34,620 nt of DNA from Schoenoplectus triqueter. Its lineage: Eukaryota; Streptophyta; Magnoliopsida; Poales; Cyperaceae. Positions 9,245 through 19,080 of this stretch are shown piece after piece. A model generated the notes under the pieces. The model worked only from the letters and a program-made list of their open reading frames with translations, did no database searches and was not told the DNA's origin. Where the stretch lies: NCBI GenBank assembly GCA_964058805.1, contig CAXKVV010000191.1, positions 1 to 34,620 of the forward strand. Direction: 5' to 3'. The position numbers and the translations under genes are program-made. Numbering within the stretch: position 1 is the stretch's first letter; every line of letters begins with the position of its first letter.

Positions 9245-10386
9245 AATTTCTCGAGTTCAATAAGCAGTTATGTGAAGGATGGGTTGTTAGAAAACATGTA
9301 AGAGAATCATTCAGGAAGGATAAGTTTTGAGTTAAGAAGCCTCTCGAGCTAATTTACACTGATATTAGTGGGCGACAAAAATACTTCATCACTTTCATAG
9401 ATGATAACTTGAGAAAATGTTGGATTTATTTTTTAAAGTAGAAGTATGATGCCTTTGAGACTTTTAGGAAGTTTAAGATCATGATAGAAAAAAAACAAGG
9501 ACATGCTTCAGCTCTCCGAGATCAGATAGATGTGGTCAATATCTTTTGAATAATTGTAAGAATTTTTACGAGTATGAAATATGATGGTTCTACATGACTT
9601 GGTACACTCCGCAGCGACCGAAAGAAAAAAAATATGATCATTCTCAACATGATTTATTCGATGTTAAAGACAAAGAACATTCTGAAATAGTTCTTGGCAG
9701 AAGCTGTCTAATGCATAATAAACGTATAAAATTTGATGACCTCACCAAATACTTGAGAACAAAGAAGCATGAAGTTGATGAATTATAGGCTATGATGAGA
9801 GATCAGAGACATTGATTTCATGTAGAAATATCTATGTAAATGAGAAAAGTTGACGGATTAGAAGAAGCATGAAGAGTTGGCATATAGAAGAGTGATCCCG
9901 ATTTTGAATAATGTGAACTCGAGATGGTGAAATCATAGAAACAATTCGAAATGATGAGGCCTTGAATTCAGAAAACTCCAAAAATTAGGGAGTGAAGATG
10001 AAGAAGATGAGCCAAAATAATCTCAATTTTAAAGTTCAAATGACATTTATAGCACAACAGGAGAAGTACATTTGATGCGTTTGTTGCCCAAAACTGAGAA
10101 CATCACATATGAAGAAGCTTCTCGAGATGAGAAATGAAAGAAGAGATCCGTTGTATCGAAAAAAATGAGACTTGAGAACTAACTGAGTTGCCTCAGAGAT
10201 ACAAGGTAACTGGAGAAAAATGGTCGTTCAAGAAGAAAATGAATTCACAAGGTGAGATCAAACGATATTAGGCGAGATTAGTTGCGAAGGATTATCGGTA
10301 AAAAACATGCATCGACTATGATAAGGTGTTTGCACCAATAACTAGAATAAAGACTATCAGGATATTGATCTCACCAGCAACTCAAT
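9245..10386 (+). pseudogene. Copia pol remnant: integrase and start of reverse transcriptase
   Basis: Readable pieces include the pre-integrase end (QLCEGWVVRK), an integrase core start (PLELIYTDISG, then YFITFIDDNLRK) and, after a deletion, a frame containing NMIYSMLKTKNI. After a long decayed region comes RT text around 10190-10386, with the family pattern of a RYKARLVAK-like motif broken by a stop and then CIDYDKVFAPITR. Several in-frame stops and shifts make it non-functional. The open frame 9594-9788 is an out-of-frame shadow of the integrase. Confidence 0.8.
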
Positions 10387-13056
10387 TGTCAAACCATGAA
10401 AATTAACAAATTATGAAACTTCCAATAAATAATAGTAATAAAAATAAAAATAATATAACATAATTGATGATATAAAATATGATTATTGAAAATATAATAC
10501 TAATGAATAATAAGATAAATGATAATAAGGTGGAATAGAGAATCAGAGATAATAATCTGATAAATAGTTATGATTGATGAATTAAGTAAGTTTGACAAAA
10601 TGAAATACTTAAATGAAGATAAACTCAAATTGAGTCCGCGATTAAAATTAAAATAACTAACTCAACTCATATTGATTAACTACACCTAAGGTCTTGTCAC
10701 ATTAAAGACTACTCGAAACCGCCACAGAAAATCCTAAAAATCCTAAAATTAATCACTCATACTGATTATTGAATTGAAAACGTCAAATAACCTAAAATTA
10801 ATCACTTATCGAGAAATTCATTAATAACTAATAAATGAGCATAATACGATAATTATAATTAGGACTTGAATTTAATAAATAGGATTAACAACGCACACTC
10901 AACATAAATGACTAATTGACTTAGTGAAATTTTGAACTAAAAGTAATAAAATATGTATAAGGGTGATTAATATGACCGACATCATAAGATAATTATAAAA
11001 CACATTAACTGAAAATTTTCGACACCCCTAAAGTGCAATAGAAATATTGTTGAAAATTTTAAGGAAAGGACGATAAAATCCGAACGAACGATTAATATTA
11101 AATTAATAATAGGTGATACAATCGACTCGTATCCACTCACGAAGCTCGAGGCCGATCCCGACCCTACGTACGTCGATGCAGATCCCGAGACAGACATACC
11201 ACCTCCGGAGTAGAGTGACTCTACGGTCCTCACCAGCACTCCCAGGTACAGATTCCTGGGGTTTTTATTTTTTTTCTTCAGAAATAGAAATCCAAACCGA
11301 AAATAAAATTATTTTCAAATAAAAACTGAATTGTGGTTTTTCTCTGACCAAACCTTGATTAGAGACCAACTTAACCTGTCCATTGCATCTGATAATTGAT
11401 CAACATTTTTGCATGTAGATAGGATAGAAGTACGACTCGGGAACTAGTCCCGAGATAGGATCAGATTAACATTAGAATAGAAATAAAATAATAAAAAGTT
11501 ATAGATTATAAATATTAGGGAAATACTACTATTATCATTAATTTAATATTAGATTAGGTAGTTGAATATGCATTAATTTCATGGGAGAGTGCTGAGAGGC
11601 GGGCCAGATAATTTCAGTCTAAGGTTATCTTATATAACCAGACCGTTGTGATTATGTGCAGTGTGACCCATAGGCCCGTGGGATCCATCAGTCTGTATAT
11701 ACACTGTGCACATCTGCCTGTCGGTTATTCACTGACCTCATCACTTGACGGGTTCGACAGTGCCAAAGTGTTTTATTTTTTTATCAATATTATTTATTAT
11801 TATTATTTTGTATATAATTTGATTCCAAATTTAATTGAGCTATTAGAATTAACATGATTTTTAGTATTTAGTGTGGGCGGCCATATTCGAGTCTGAAGCC
11901 TATCCCGCTTTATTATATCATTTTATTTAGCCGGCTTATTTGAGATCTCAGTATGTCCGAAGGGCTTTCTTCTTTGGCCCCTGATTGGTATAGAGAAAGT
12001 TGGGATGCGGTCCTCTGACCCTTAGTGGTACAGTTTTGGCTCCCATTTATTATTATATTTCGTTTGTGATTTACGAGTAGTCAACTCGTTTTGGTGATAT
12101 GGCAACCGAAGTCATACTCTATTCCATTTTGTTTTATATAGTGAGGTAGATTACCAGATTCAGTAGACCAAAGTACGTGCTTTATAGTCGTCACTCTCCT
12201 AGGGCGATACCTCCTCGGGAGCCTGAATTATCATTTGTGCGATGTTACCGTTGTACAAACATAAAGTCCTAAGTTAGTAAGTTGGACCCTGATAGCGACC
12301 GGTTATGCAAGGTCCGAGTTAGTAAGGTGGACCCTAATAGTGCCCGCTCGGGATGGATCTGGTATATTTATACAGGGGACTTTCATCATGGGTGCTTGAT
12401 TCTCGTACTATTTATATATTTATCATTATTATCTTCTCAAATTTTCTATTTTGGATTTTTTTGTCATATCATGTCATAACATCTAGGCGAATTTCTCAAA
12501 ACGTGTATAAAAATAATATTTTATTTAAATAATGAATATTTTATTGCATTAGATCACCAGTATCGGTATTCAGGTCTAGTCTAGAAAAAAAGATCAAATC
12601 TTAAGGCTGGATCTAAATTCGTACTGAGTAATTTTTAAATTACTCACGTTTTCACGGTGGTTATGAGATCCAGGTTTACAGGTACGTGATTCATTTTTGA
12701 TGAAAGTGCTAGGTGCAGTCATGCGAGATGACAGAGGTGCTTCGCCGCATCAGTATGTGAGCAGAGTAGTTTTGATTAGGATTCATCAGGTTTTCGGGTT
12801 TTGTTTTCTTCTTTTAGGATCTATTTGAGAGGTTTTGCTGCCCATTCCTTTGGAGCCAGCCCCGTCGATATTGGCATTGTATTTCATACTGTTATTCTGG
12901 ACTATAGTGTTATGTATTTATATATATATTTTTATTTTATTTATTTTATGTGATTTATTTGTTTATCTTATTTTATCCTTTCATACACATATCTCGTCGT
13001 GCGCACGTGGCAGGGTTATCACCCCTAATCCCGATAAATTTATTTGGGGTGTGACA
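10387..13056. mobile_element. 2.67-kb solo-LTR-like insertion inside the old copia
   Basis: The insert begins TGTCAAACC and ends GGTGTGACA, near-perfect short inverted termini of LTR type (TG...CA). It is flanked by CAATT at 10383-10387 and again at 13057-13061. Omitting the insert and one copy of the repeat restores continuity of the surrounding copia RT frame. Its right end, read on the complement (TGTCACACCCC...), resembles the start of many plant Gypsy LTRs. No gag or pol frame lies inside, so it is probably a long solo LTR or a non-coding LTR derivative, likely in minus orientation. The short frames in it are not convincing genes. Confidence 0.75.
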
Positions 13057-14240
13057 CAATTTGAATGATTGATTTATACATTGGATGTGAACAACAAACA
13101 ATCTATGGGTACATGAAGTCCAGAAAGGAGCACAAGGTGCTCAAATTGAGGAATGCATTATATGGACTCAAGCCGGCATACAATAATTGGTGGATACTTC
13201 AAGGGGAATAAATTTAAGCAATGCCTATTCAAGTATGCCATCTATGTGAAGTCAAAGAGAGGAGAAACATTAATTTGACACTGTATTGATCATATGATCT
13301 TTATGGGGAATGCCCAAAAATGATGAAAGAGTTTAAAAGAGCTATGATGAATAAATTCAAGATAATAGATGTCAAATTGATGAAATATTTTTTGAGCCTC
13401 AAGGTAGAGCAACACAAGAAAGATATTTTTATCTCGCAAGAAGCATATGCGAAGAAGATCTTGCAGAGATTCATGATGGACAATTATAATTTAATAGTGA
13501 TACCATTGAAATTTGGTATGATATTTTTAAGATATGATGAAGGAGAAGATGTGGATGTAAATCTATATCGAAGTTTAATTGGGAGTTTGAGGTATCTAAA
13601 TTATATAAGGTTGGATATGATTTTTATTGTCGGCATGACAAGTCAATATATGAAGAGCTTGAGAACTTCTCACTAGTAGGCAACGAAAAGGATTCTGGGA
13701 TATATGCAGGCACAATTGAACTTGGGCTGCACTATTTCAAAACTAATCAAAATAAATTATTCTGATAGTGATTTGTTGAGATATAGATGATAGGAAAAAT
13801 AGTTAGGGATATTGCAATCTATGTAGGAGAAAATCTTCACGTGGCTCTCGAAGAAGCAAGTGATTATCATACAGTCAACCTGTGAAACTGAGTATGTTGC
13901 TGCATCATTGTACATGAATCATATGATTTGGCTAAAAAAAATGTTATATGACTTGAAGCTACCACAAGCAGAGGCAATTGAGATTTGAGTTGATAGTAGG
14001 TCGACAATTGAATTTGCAAAGAATTCGATGCATCACGAGAGGAGCAAACATGTAGACATGTGCAATCACTCTACTTGGGAACACTTCAAGAAAACGAAAG
14101 TTCAGTTAGCTTACGTGCTGAGCAACGATCAAGTAGTAAATATTTTCACGAAGGCACTCTTAAAGTCTTTTGTTCGAGAATTGCAGAGAAAAGTTGAGGA
14201 TGATGAATATTTAAGACTTAAAATTAAAAGAGGATATTGA
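13057..14240 (+). pseudogene. Copia pol remnant: reverse transcriptase and RNase H
   Basis: This continues the RT right after the solo LTR (LIYTLDVN). It runs through NALYGLKPA-like text, FKRAMMNKFKIIDVKLMKYF, YAKKILQRFMMDNYN and LYRSLIGSLRYLNYIRLDMI to the RNase H region with CETEYVAAS and HHERSKHVDM. It ends at a stop near 14240. At the RT active site (about 13277-13300) the conserved YVDD has lost a codon and the second aspartate reads as histidine. Stops interrupt several further points. Catalysis is therefore excluded. Confidence 0.85.
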
Positions 14241-15388
14241 AAATAGTAATCTCTAAGTCTCAAAAAAAAAATAAAAGTAATGATTTTAAAAAGAAAAATA
14301 ATATTTGTGAGATGTCGACAAGATCTAAAAACATATCATGAGAGAAAATGTATTAGTGTTAGACTAAATTGTTAAAAAACATACAACTAGCACAAAGAAT
14401 GATCGAAATATTATGTCTAAAATGATTAAGACATAAAATAGTACAAGAAATGTTTAGAACTTTTTGTAGGATTTGTGTAAAGTGCATTAAAGACACCAAA
14501 TAGAGGGGTAATATGCAAGAAGAATGTATCAAGCAAAAAGGAGATATTGCATCAGAAAAGAAAAAAAAGAATAATCGTGTGCATTTGTAATTCTAGTTTA
14601 TGAGCCATACAAATAGTTGTTCTTTAAAATTTTTTCTTCTCCTTCTCATATTTAGTTATTCAAGTGAGCGACTTAAAAACTATAGTTGTGACCTCATCAT
14701 AAGTTCAAACGGACTTTGTGTCATCTATCAATGTTTTCAAGAGCTATCTGGGTTGAATCGTGCCTCCGTAGCCCGAGTCACGAGTTCATCCCAAGTGCAA
14801 ACCTGGTTTGTATTAGGTTTAGCATATGTTAGTGTTCTGTTTTCAGAACCTATTCGGGTCAGATCTTTCCTTTACAATCTGAATTGTGACCTCATCCCAA
14901 GAAACAAGGTTAGTATTAGATTTAGCATCTAATTATATTTCAGTGTTTTCATAGTTCTATTTTCCTGATTTTGTACGTCTTTGTTAAATTATTTATGTAC
15001 AATTTTGTCTGAAATGCAATAGTTACAACAACTATCCCATGTTCTTGTGTGTAAATTACAACAAAATGACTTCTTATTTATGAGAAGAAGACTGATTTAT
15101 TTGTTTTAATATGCTATTTTATGGCAGCACTTGGTTCTAGTGTGGGTTAAACATCCATTATCAGAATGCTGGTAAAACTGGCACTGTACTAATTATGATT
15201 CGTGGATTTAGTGCTAACAGATATAAGTAAACTTCGACAGACATGATATTTGGTCAAACAACTATGGTCTCATTTCTCAAAATCAAAATGATTAAATAAT
15301 GTTTTTTCATTGTTTAATCTTTTGAGCTACTTGTGTAATTTATCACCGGTGAAAAAACAAATTATATATTAATACATAAAATATTTAG
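14241..15388. other. Intron DNA between the old copia and foldback element 2
   Basis: No gene is seen. A related segment occurs twice, near 14690-14850 and 14885-14960 (TGTGACCTCATC..AAG, then GTATTAG(G/A)TTTAGCAT). This indicates an imperfect tandem duplication of roughly 200 bp. Part of 14241-14600 may be the remnant 3' LTR of the old copia. Confidence 0.45.
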
Positions 15389-15759
15389 GGGTTATGTTAT
15401 CATGAGTCGTGAAGTACAAAATAATTTTTGTACTTCGTGCTATATCTCTCATATCCGAATGCAAATGACTGATCCAATCGTTTAACATGACCTTCATATT
15501 AAAATATGCTTAGATAGCAAATTTTAATTTTTTTAATTTTTTTTTTCTATTTTTTTGAGTGGTGAAAAATCATTATTATTGGAAATCATGAGTTCAATGT
15601 ATTTTCTACCCCTCAAAAAAATATAAATTTGGCATTCAAGTATATTTTAATATGGATGTCATGTTGAATGGTTTGAACGGTCTTTTAAATTAAAAAATGA
15701 GAGATATGATGCGAATTACAAAAATATTTTGTATTTCGTGACTAATGATAACATAGCTC
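15389..15759. mobile_element. Long-TIR foldback MITE 2 (371 bp) with a 10-bp target duplication
   Basis: The left end GGGTTATGTTATCATGAGTC pairs with the right end, whose complement begins GAGCTATGTTATCATTAGTC. Pairing continues imperfectly for about 130 nt, including ATATCTCTCAT and CATATTAAAATAT in both arms. The flanks are AAATATTTAG (15379-15388) and ATATATTTAG (15760-15769), a 10-bp duplication with one mismatch, which fits a Mutator-like origin (usually about 9 bp). Arms and central spacer are similar to, but diverged from, foldback element 1 at 7129-7521. Confidence 0.85.
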
Positions 15760-16611
15760 ATATATTTAGTACTAAAACTTGGATGAAGAAGTAATAAGGC
15801 TTACATTTATATTTTGATATTAAGACTTTGATGAAAAGATAATAAAACATGTTTTACATGTATAAAACTTGTAGTTTTAATCTAATTATTAATAGTATTG
15901 AGATTTTAAAACAATTTATTAGATACAAAGTCATAATAGCCAACCTAATTACAAGATTTTTTATTGCACTATAACATATAGGGCTTAGACAACACTCAAT
16001 TAATAACAGTTATAGGTCAAATTCATTGTTAAAAGAGGTTAGTGGTATAACTGTAATAATAGCTACAATGACATATTTAACTACTTCAATTGGAATATTT
16101 TGAGCATCTGAAAAGATTGAGAAGACACTCCGGGTTTGTCACTCAAAAGACTATTTATGGTAATGCATCAAGGATGATGACTAATCATGTATTAGTCCAT
16201 CTGAGGTAAAATTTTAAATAAGTTATAATATTCATAAATTCAATTAAATTTCTCTATTTTATTAATGAAACTAATTTTTTTTATAGCTCAAAAGTTTATT
16301 GCAAGAAGTGAGGGGGAGATCGCAGCAAGAATGTCGAAACAATTCAATGTGAAATTTCAGACGGCTCTCAAATCACGTTTTGCACTGGCACAACTTGCAA
16401 CTATGCCTCAACAGTAATGTCCTCCTCCGACTCACATAAGCAAGAAAGTACAGCTAGACCAAATTTTATTCTATGATTATGAGGTTACAAGTTTTACCTT
16501 GTACAAATTATTATCACATATTTACTTAATTAAGTTTAAGTTTATAAAGTACATGTTAGAAGTACATATAATAGTTAATGTGTCTATTTTGTATTTAAAT
16601 CCTCTTTCCCA

Positions 16612-17315
16612 TGCAAATTGTGGATTGAGATGCCTAATGGTTATCTTAAGATGACAGATGGGAGGATTGTGATGGGGAGTGTGACTGTATATCGTGAACC
16701 TCTTTTGCTCAACCATATTAGAGTTTCAATCGATATGATTTACGATGGTTGTCGAGAGCATAAAGTTCCATGTCCGCTGAAAGAGGGAAAATATCTAGCT
16801 GAGCTAACCAGGAGTTTTCTTATATGGCTTTCATATTTTGTGCCAAAAAAGCCCCCTTAAGAGAAAAAATCAATGAGAAAGTACCAAGTGCGTCGTCGGG
16901 TTTTCGAGTTGAACCGTTTCTCAATGATGCCACTTTGGCTAGCCTTGATGACGATGAGTCCTATCTTTATCAAGTGTTGATGAGCCAACCCGATAATGAG
17001 CCCCTTAGATTCGCCATCAACGATGAGATATTGACGGGACTATCTTTGTGTATGTGACCGACGTGGTTGAGCTAATTAAGAATGCTTGGCTCAACATCTC
17101 AATTCTTCAGATTTTCAGCATATAAGAATATTTTAACTTAAAATTTTCTTATATTAAAATTTAAGTATAATAATGATATATTTATTTACATGCAGGGCTC
17201 AGGTAAAGCAGTGCATGACATATGAAATCACTAGCTGCTTCTTTTTGGATCCATACAAAGGCTCTGAGACCCTAATTGAGAGCGAATTCTCGAAACCTAC
17301 AAAAATTGAGCGATA
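16612..17315 (+). pseudogene. CACTA-associated protein remnant (domain upstream of the Ulp1-like protease)
   Basis: The frame 16618-16860 reads PNGYLKMTDGRIVMGSVTVY, then HIRVSIDMIYDGCREHKVPC and ELTRSFLIWLSYFV. This fits the region that precedes the protease in plant En/Spm-type transposon proteins (pattern: small residue, V-x-V-D, then F-x-x-W-P). A shift near 16850 moves the frame to 16824-17057 (..SQPDNEPLRFAINDEILTG). A further piece, FFLDPYKGSETLIESEF, follows at about 17240 before a stop. It is broken and not expressed as a full protein. Identification rests on pattern memory, so it is moderate. Confidence 0.6.
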
Positions 17316-17599
17316 GCTTCATAATTGTCGAGAATCTTCTTTTCATGTTCTCGCCATACCATAAAAGGTTAGAATCATTCTTTAAAAATTAATTTATTTC
17401 TAATCTTTGTAATAATTAAGTAATTAGTAATGGTCTTATAGACAACATTGATTTCTTCTCATTGTGAACTTCACGAAGAGTTCTATTTACGTCCTTTGAA
17501 TAGTAATTGAATGGGGTCGTTGGCCATCCATAATGCTTTAAATACATAATTTCATTTATTTATTATAATTCAAAATAATATATTAATTATCGACTTATT

Positions 17600-17880
17600 T
17601 TGCAAAGCATTACGGATTGCAGTACAAGAATAAAATGAGAAACAAGCTACATTCAAGTATGTTAGAGTTAAGGTAAGTAATTTACTCATATTGAAATTTA
17701 AATTATCAAATATTTTAGAGTTTATGTGTAATTATTATATATAATTATTAGTGTCCAACACAATCCGGTGCATCATAGTGCATTTGTTATGTCATGAGAT
17801 TAATTTATGATATTATTGAAAATTGCAAAAACTTTGCCTAAGGCACTCACACAGAAATAACTTGGGAGTCTCTTGATATA
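17600..17880 (+). pseudogene. Ulp1-like (C48) protease remnant of the CACTA element
   Basis: The text TFKYVRVK, an intron-like gap, then a piece reading PTQSGA...CYVMRLIYDIIENC resembles the end of Ulp1-like protease domains in plant CACTA elements (usual form CP.Q.G...CGYYVMR...DI). A stop codon and a lost glycine/tyrosine lie near the catalytic cysteine. The exons are short and decayed, so no activity is expected. Confidence 0.55.
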
Positions 17881-18441
17881 TTACTTATCTTACATGCATA
17901 TTTCTCAACAAAAAAAAAAAAAATTAAGGAAAAGTTTGTTTCTATTTGCATCGGTTATCGAGCTAGGTGCAAAGGCGCAGATCATCTGAGTGCTATCAAG
18001 GAGGTAACAAAATGGTAATTCAATTTTTTGTAGAAACTATTTGACGCGGGATGTTGTACGTAATGAAATAACTTTGTTAATATTCATATTTCTATGATAC
18101 AGTTTAATTTTTTTATTTGTATATATGTGAATTTTATATATGCATGTGTTATGCATATATAAATATAATTGGCTGTTTTATATATGCATTCTGTTTGTTT
18201 GTATAAATATTGTGAATTATTATATATAATAATATGTGCGGAAATTATTGCTGGCAGCAGTAGGATAACACAGAAAAATAAAACAATTATAAAAAAGCAA
18301 AGATTTAACAATTGTTTTTTCTTTATCCGTTGCAGAATACAAAAAAGAAAAAGAAAAATAAGCTTTAAGAATAGTTTTTAATAGAAAATCATTATTAAAG
18401 GAAACTTCAACAATGGTTCTCACTTATAAATCGTTGTTAAA
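17881..18441. repeat. CACTA 3' internal and subterminal region (left of the copia insertion)
   Basis: This stretch is AT-rich. From about 18300 it contains repeated copies of motifs such as AACAATGGTT and ATCGTTGTTAAA in both orientations, continuing beyond the copia at 23705. Such repeats are the usual transposase-binding subterminal arrays of CACTA elements. The open frames 18084-18311 and 18220-18423 are low-complexity and not genes. Confidence 0.55.
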
Positions 18442-18446
18442 GATAT
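18442..18446. repeat. Target site duplication, left copy (GATAT)
   Basis: GATAT directly precedes the 5' LTR and recurs directly after the 3' LTR at 23700-23704. This 5-bp duplication is typical of Ty1-copia integration and fixes both element ends. Confidence 0.9.
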
Positions 18447-18737
18447 TATTGAATAATTAAGAATAGATAATTAGGAATTAAAAGCCTCAGATTAATTGAA
18501 TCATCACAGGCTGTAACAAACGGCTAGAATAGGCTAATTTAGGAAATAATCAATAGGCTGTAATTTAGGATTAGATTGTAATCTTGAATCAGGCTATCAT
18601 AGCTACAATTTAGGAATTGTGTATATTTAGAAATAGGATAACGGCTATAAGTCTGTAGCCTATAATACTTGTAAATCCTCTGTAATTGAAATAATAATCT
18701 TTCAATCATCAAAACAATGCTATCTTAAAATTCCACA
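18447..18737 (+). repeat. 5' LTR of the intact copia element (291 bp)
   Basis: It begins TATTGAATAATTAAG and ends AATTCCACA just before the primer-binding site. A TATAATA motif near 18661 may be the promoter TATA element, though I cannot set the start site. The sequence matches the 3' LTR along its full length as far as I can read. Confidence 0.93.
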
Positions 18738-18749
18738 TGGTATCAGAGC
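18738..18749 (+). other. Primer-binding site of the intact copia element
   Basis: TGGTATCAGAGC follows the 5' LTR without a gap. It is the standard complement to the 3' end of initiator methionine tRNA used by plant Ty1-copia elements to prime minus-strand DNA. Confidence 0.92.
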
Positions 18750-18815
18750 ATCTGATCCTAACAGCAACAACACAGAGAATTTCAAACTGCAAAGCAGTAC
18801 ATTGGCTCTCAGTAC

Positions 18816-18899
18816 TCAGACGGCGCTCCAAGTCACAACGTGACGGAACTTCCGCTGTCAGACGGCGCTCCAAGTCACATCGTGACGGAACTTCCGCTG
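18816..18899 (+). repeat. 42-bp tandem duplication in the copia leader
   Basis: The unit TCAGACGGCGCTCCAAGTCA... occurs at 18816-18857 and 18858-18899. I see one difference (CACAACG versus CACATCG). Each unit holds a small hairpin, GTCAC-N3-GTGAC. It lies in the untranslated leader between the primer-binding site and gag. Confidence 0.88.
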
Positions 18900-19080
18900 C
18901 ATACTCTGTCATCAAGACAGAAGTTTTTCATCATCGAGCAAAAAATTCCGAAAGGGACAACAACAGCAGAGAAGGATCAGCAACAGCACAATCCTCTCCA
19001 AAAACCAGTATTAGTATCATTCTTCTTTCTTTGTGATCTTTTCTGGGTCAACCTGGATTTTACATTTCTTTCTCAAAACC

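Larger units (their letters stand above)
9245..14240 (+). mobile_element. Old, inactivated Ty1-copia retrotransposon, split by a solo LTR
   Basis: Integrase, reverse transcriptase and RNase H remnants appear in copia order on the plus strand in two blocks (about 9245-10386 and 13057-14240), separated by a 2.67-kb insertion. The gag, protease and part of the integrase are missing, and many stops and frameshifts are present. I could not delimit LTRs. GATATTGAAAATAG after 14230 may start a decayed 3' LTR. The element is antisense to the ankyrin gene in whose intron it sits. Its decay suggests an age much greater than that of the intact copia at 18.4 kb. Confidence 0.85.

Noticed and set aside
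9594..9788. Open frame of 64 codons as a gene
   Set aside because: Another frame of the same DNA reads as copia integrase (NMIYSMLKTKNI), so this is a shadow.
10982..13068. Short frames within the 2.67-kb insert as genes
   Set aside because: None shows a domain or composition of coding DNA, and they lie inside an LTR-like insert with defined ends.
19033..19080. Upstream extension of the copia polyprotein to 19033
   Set aside because: The upstream codon is GTG. The ATG at 19081 gives the standard gag start, and nothing upstream is conserved.
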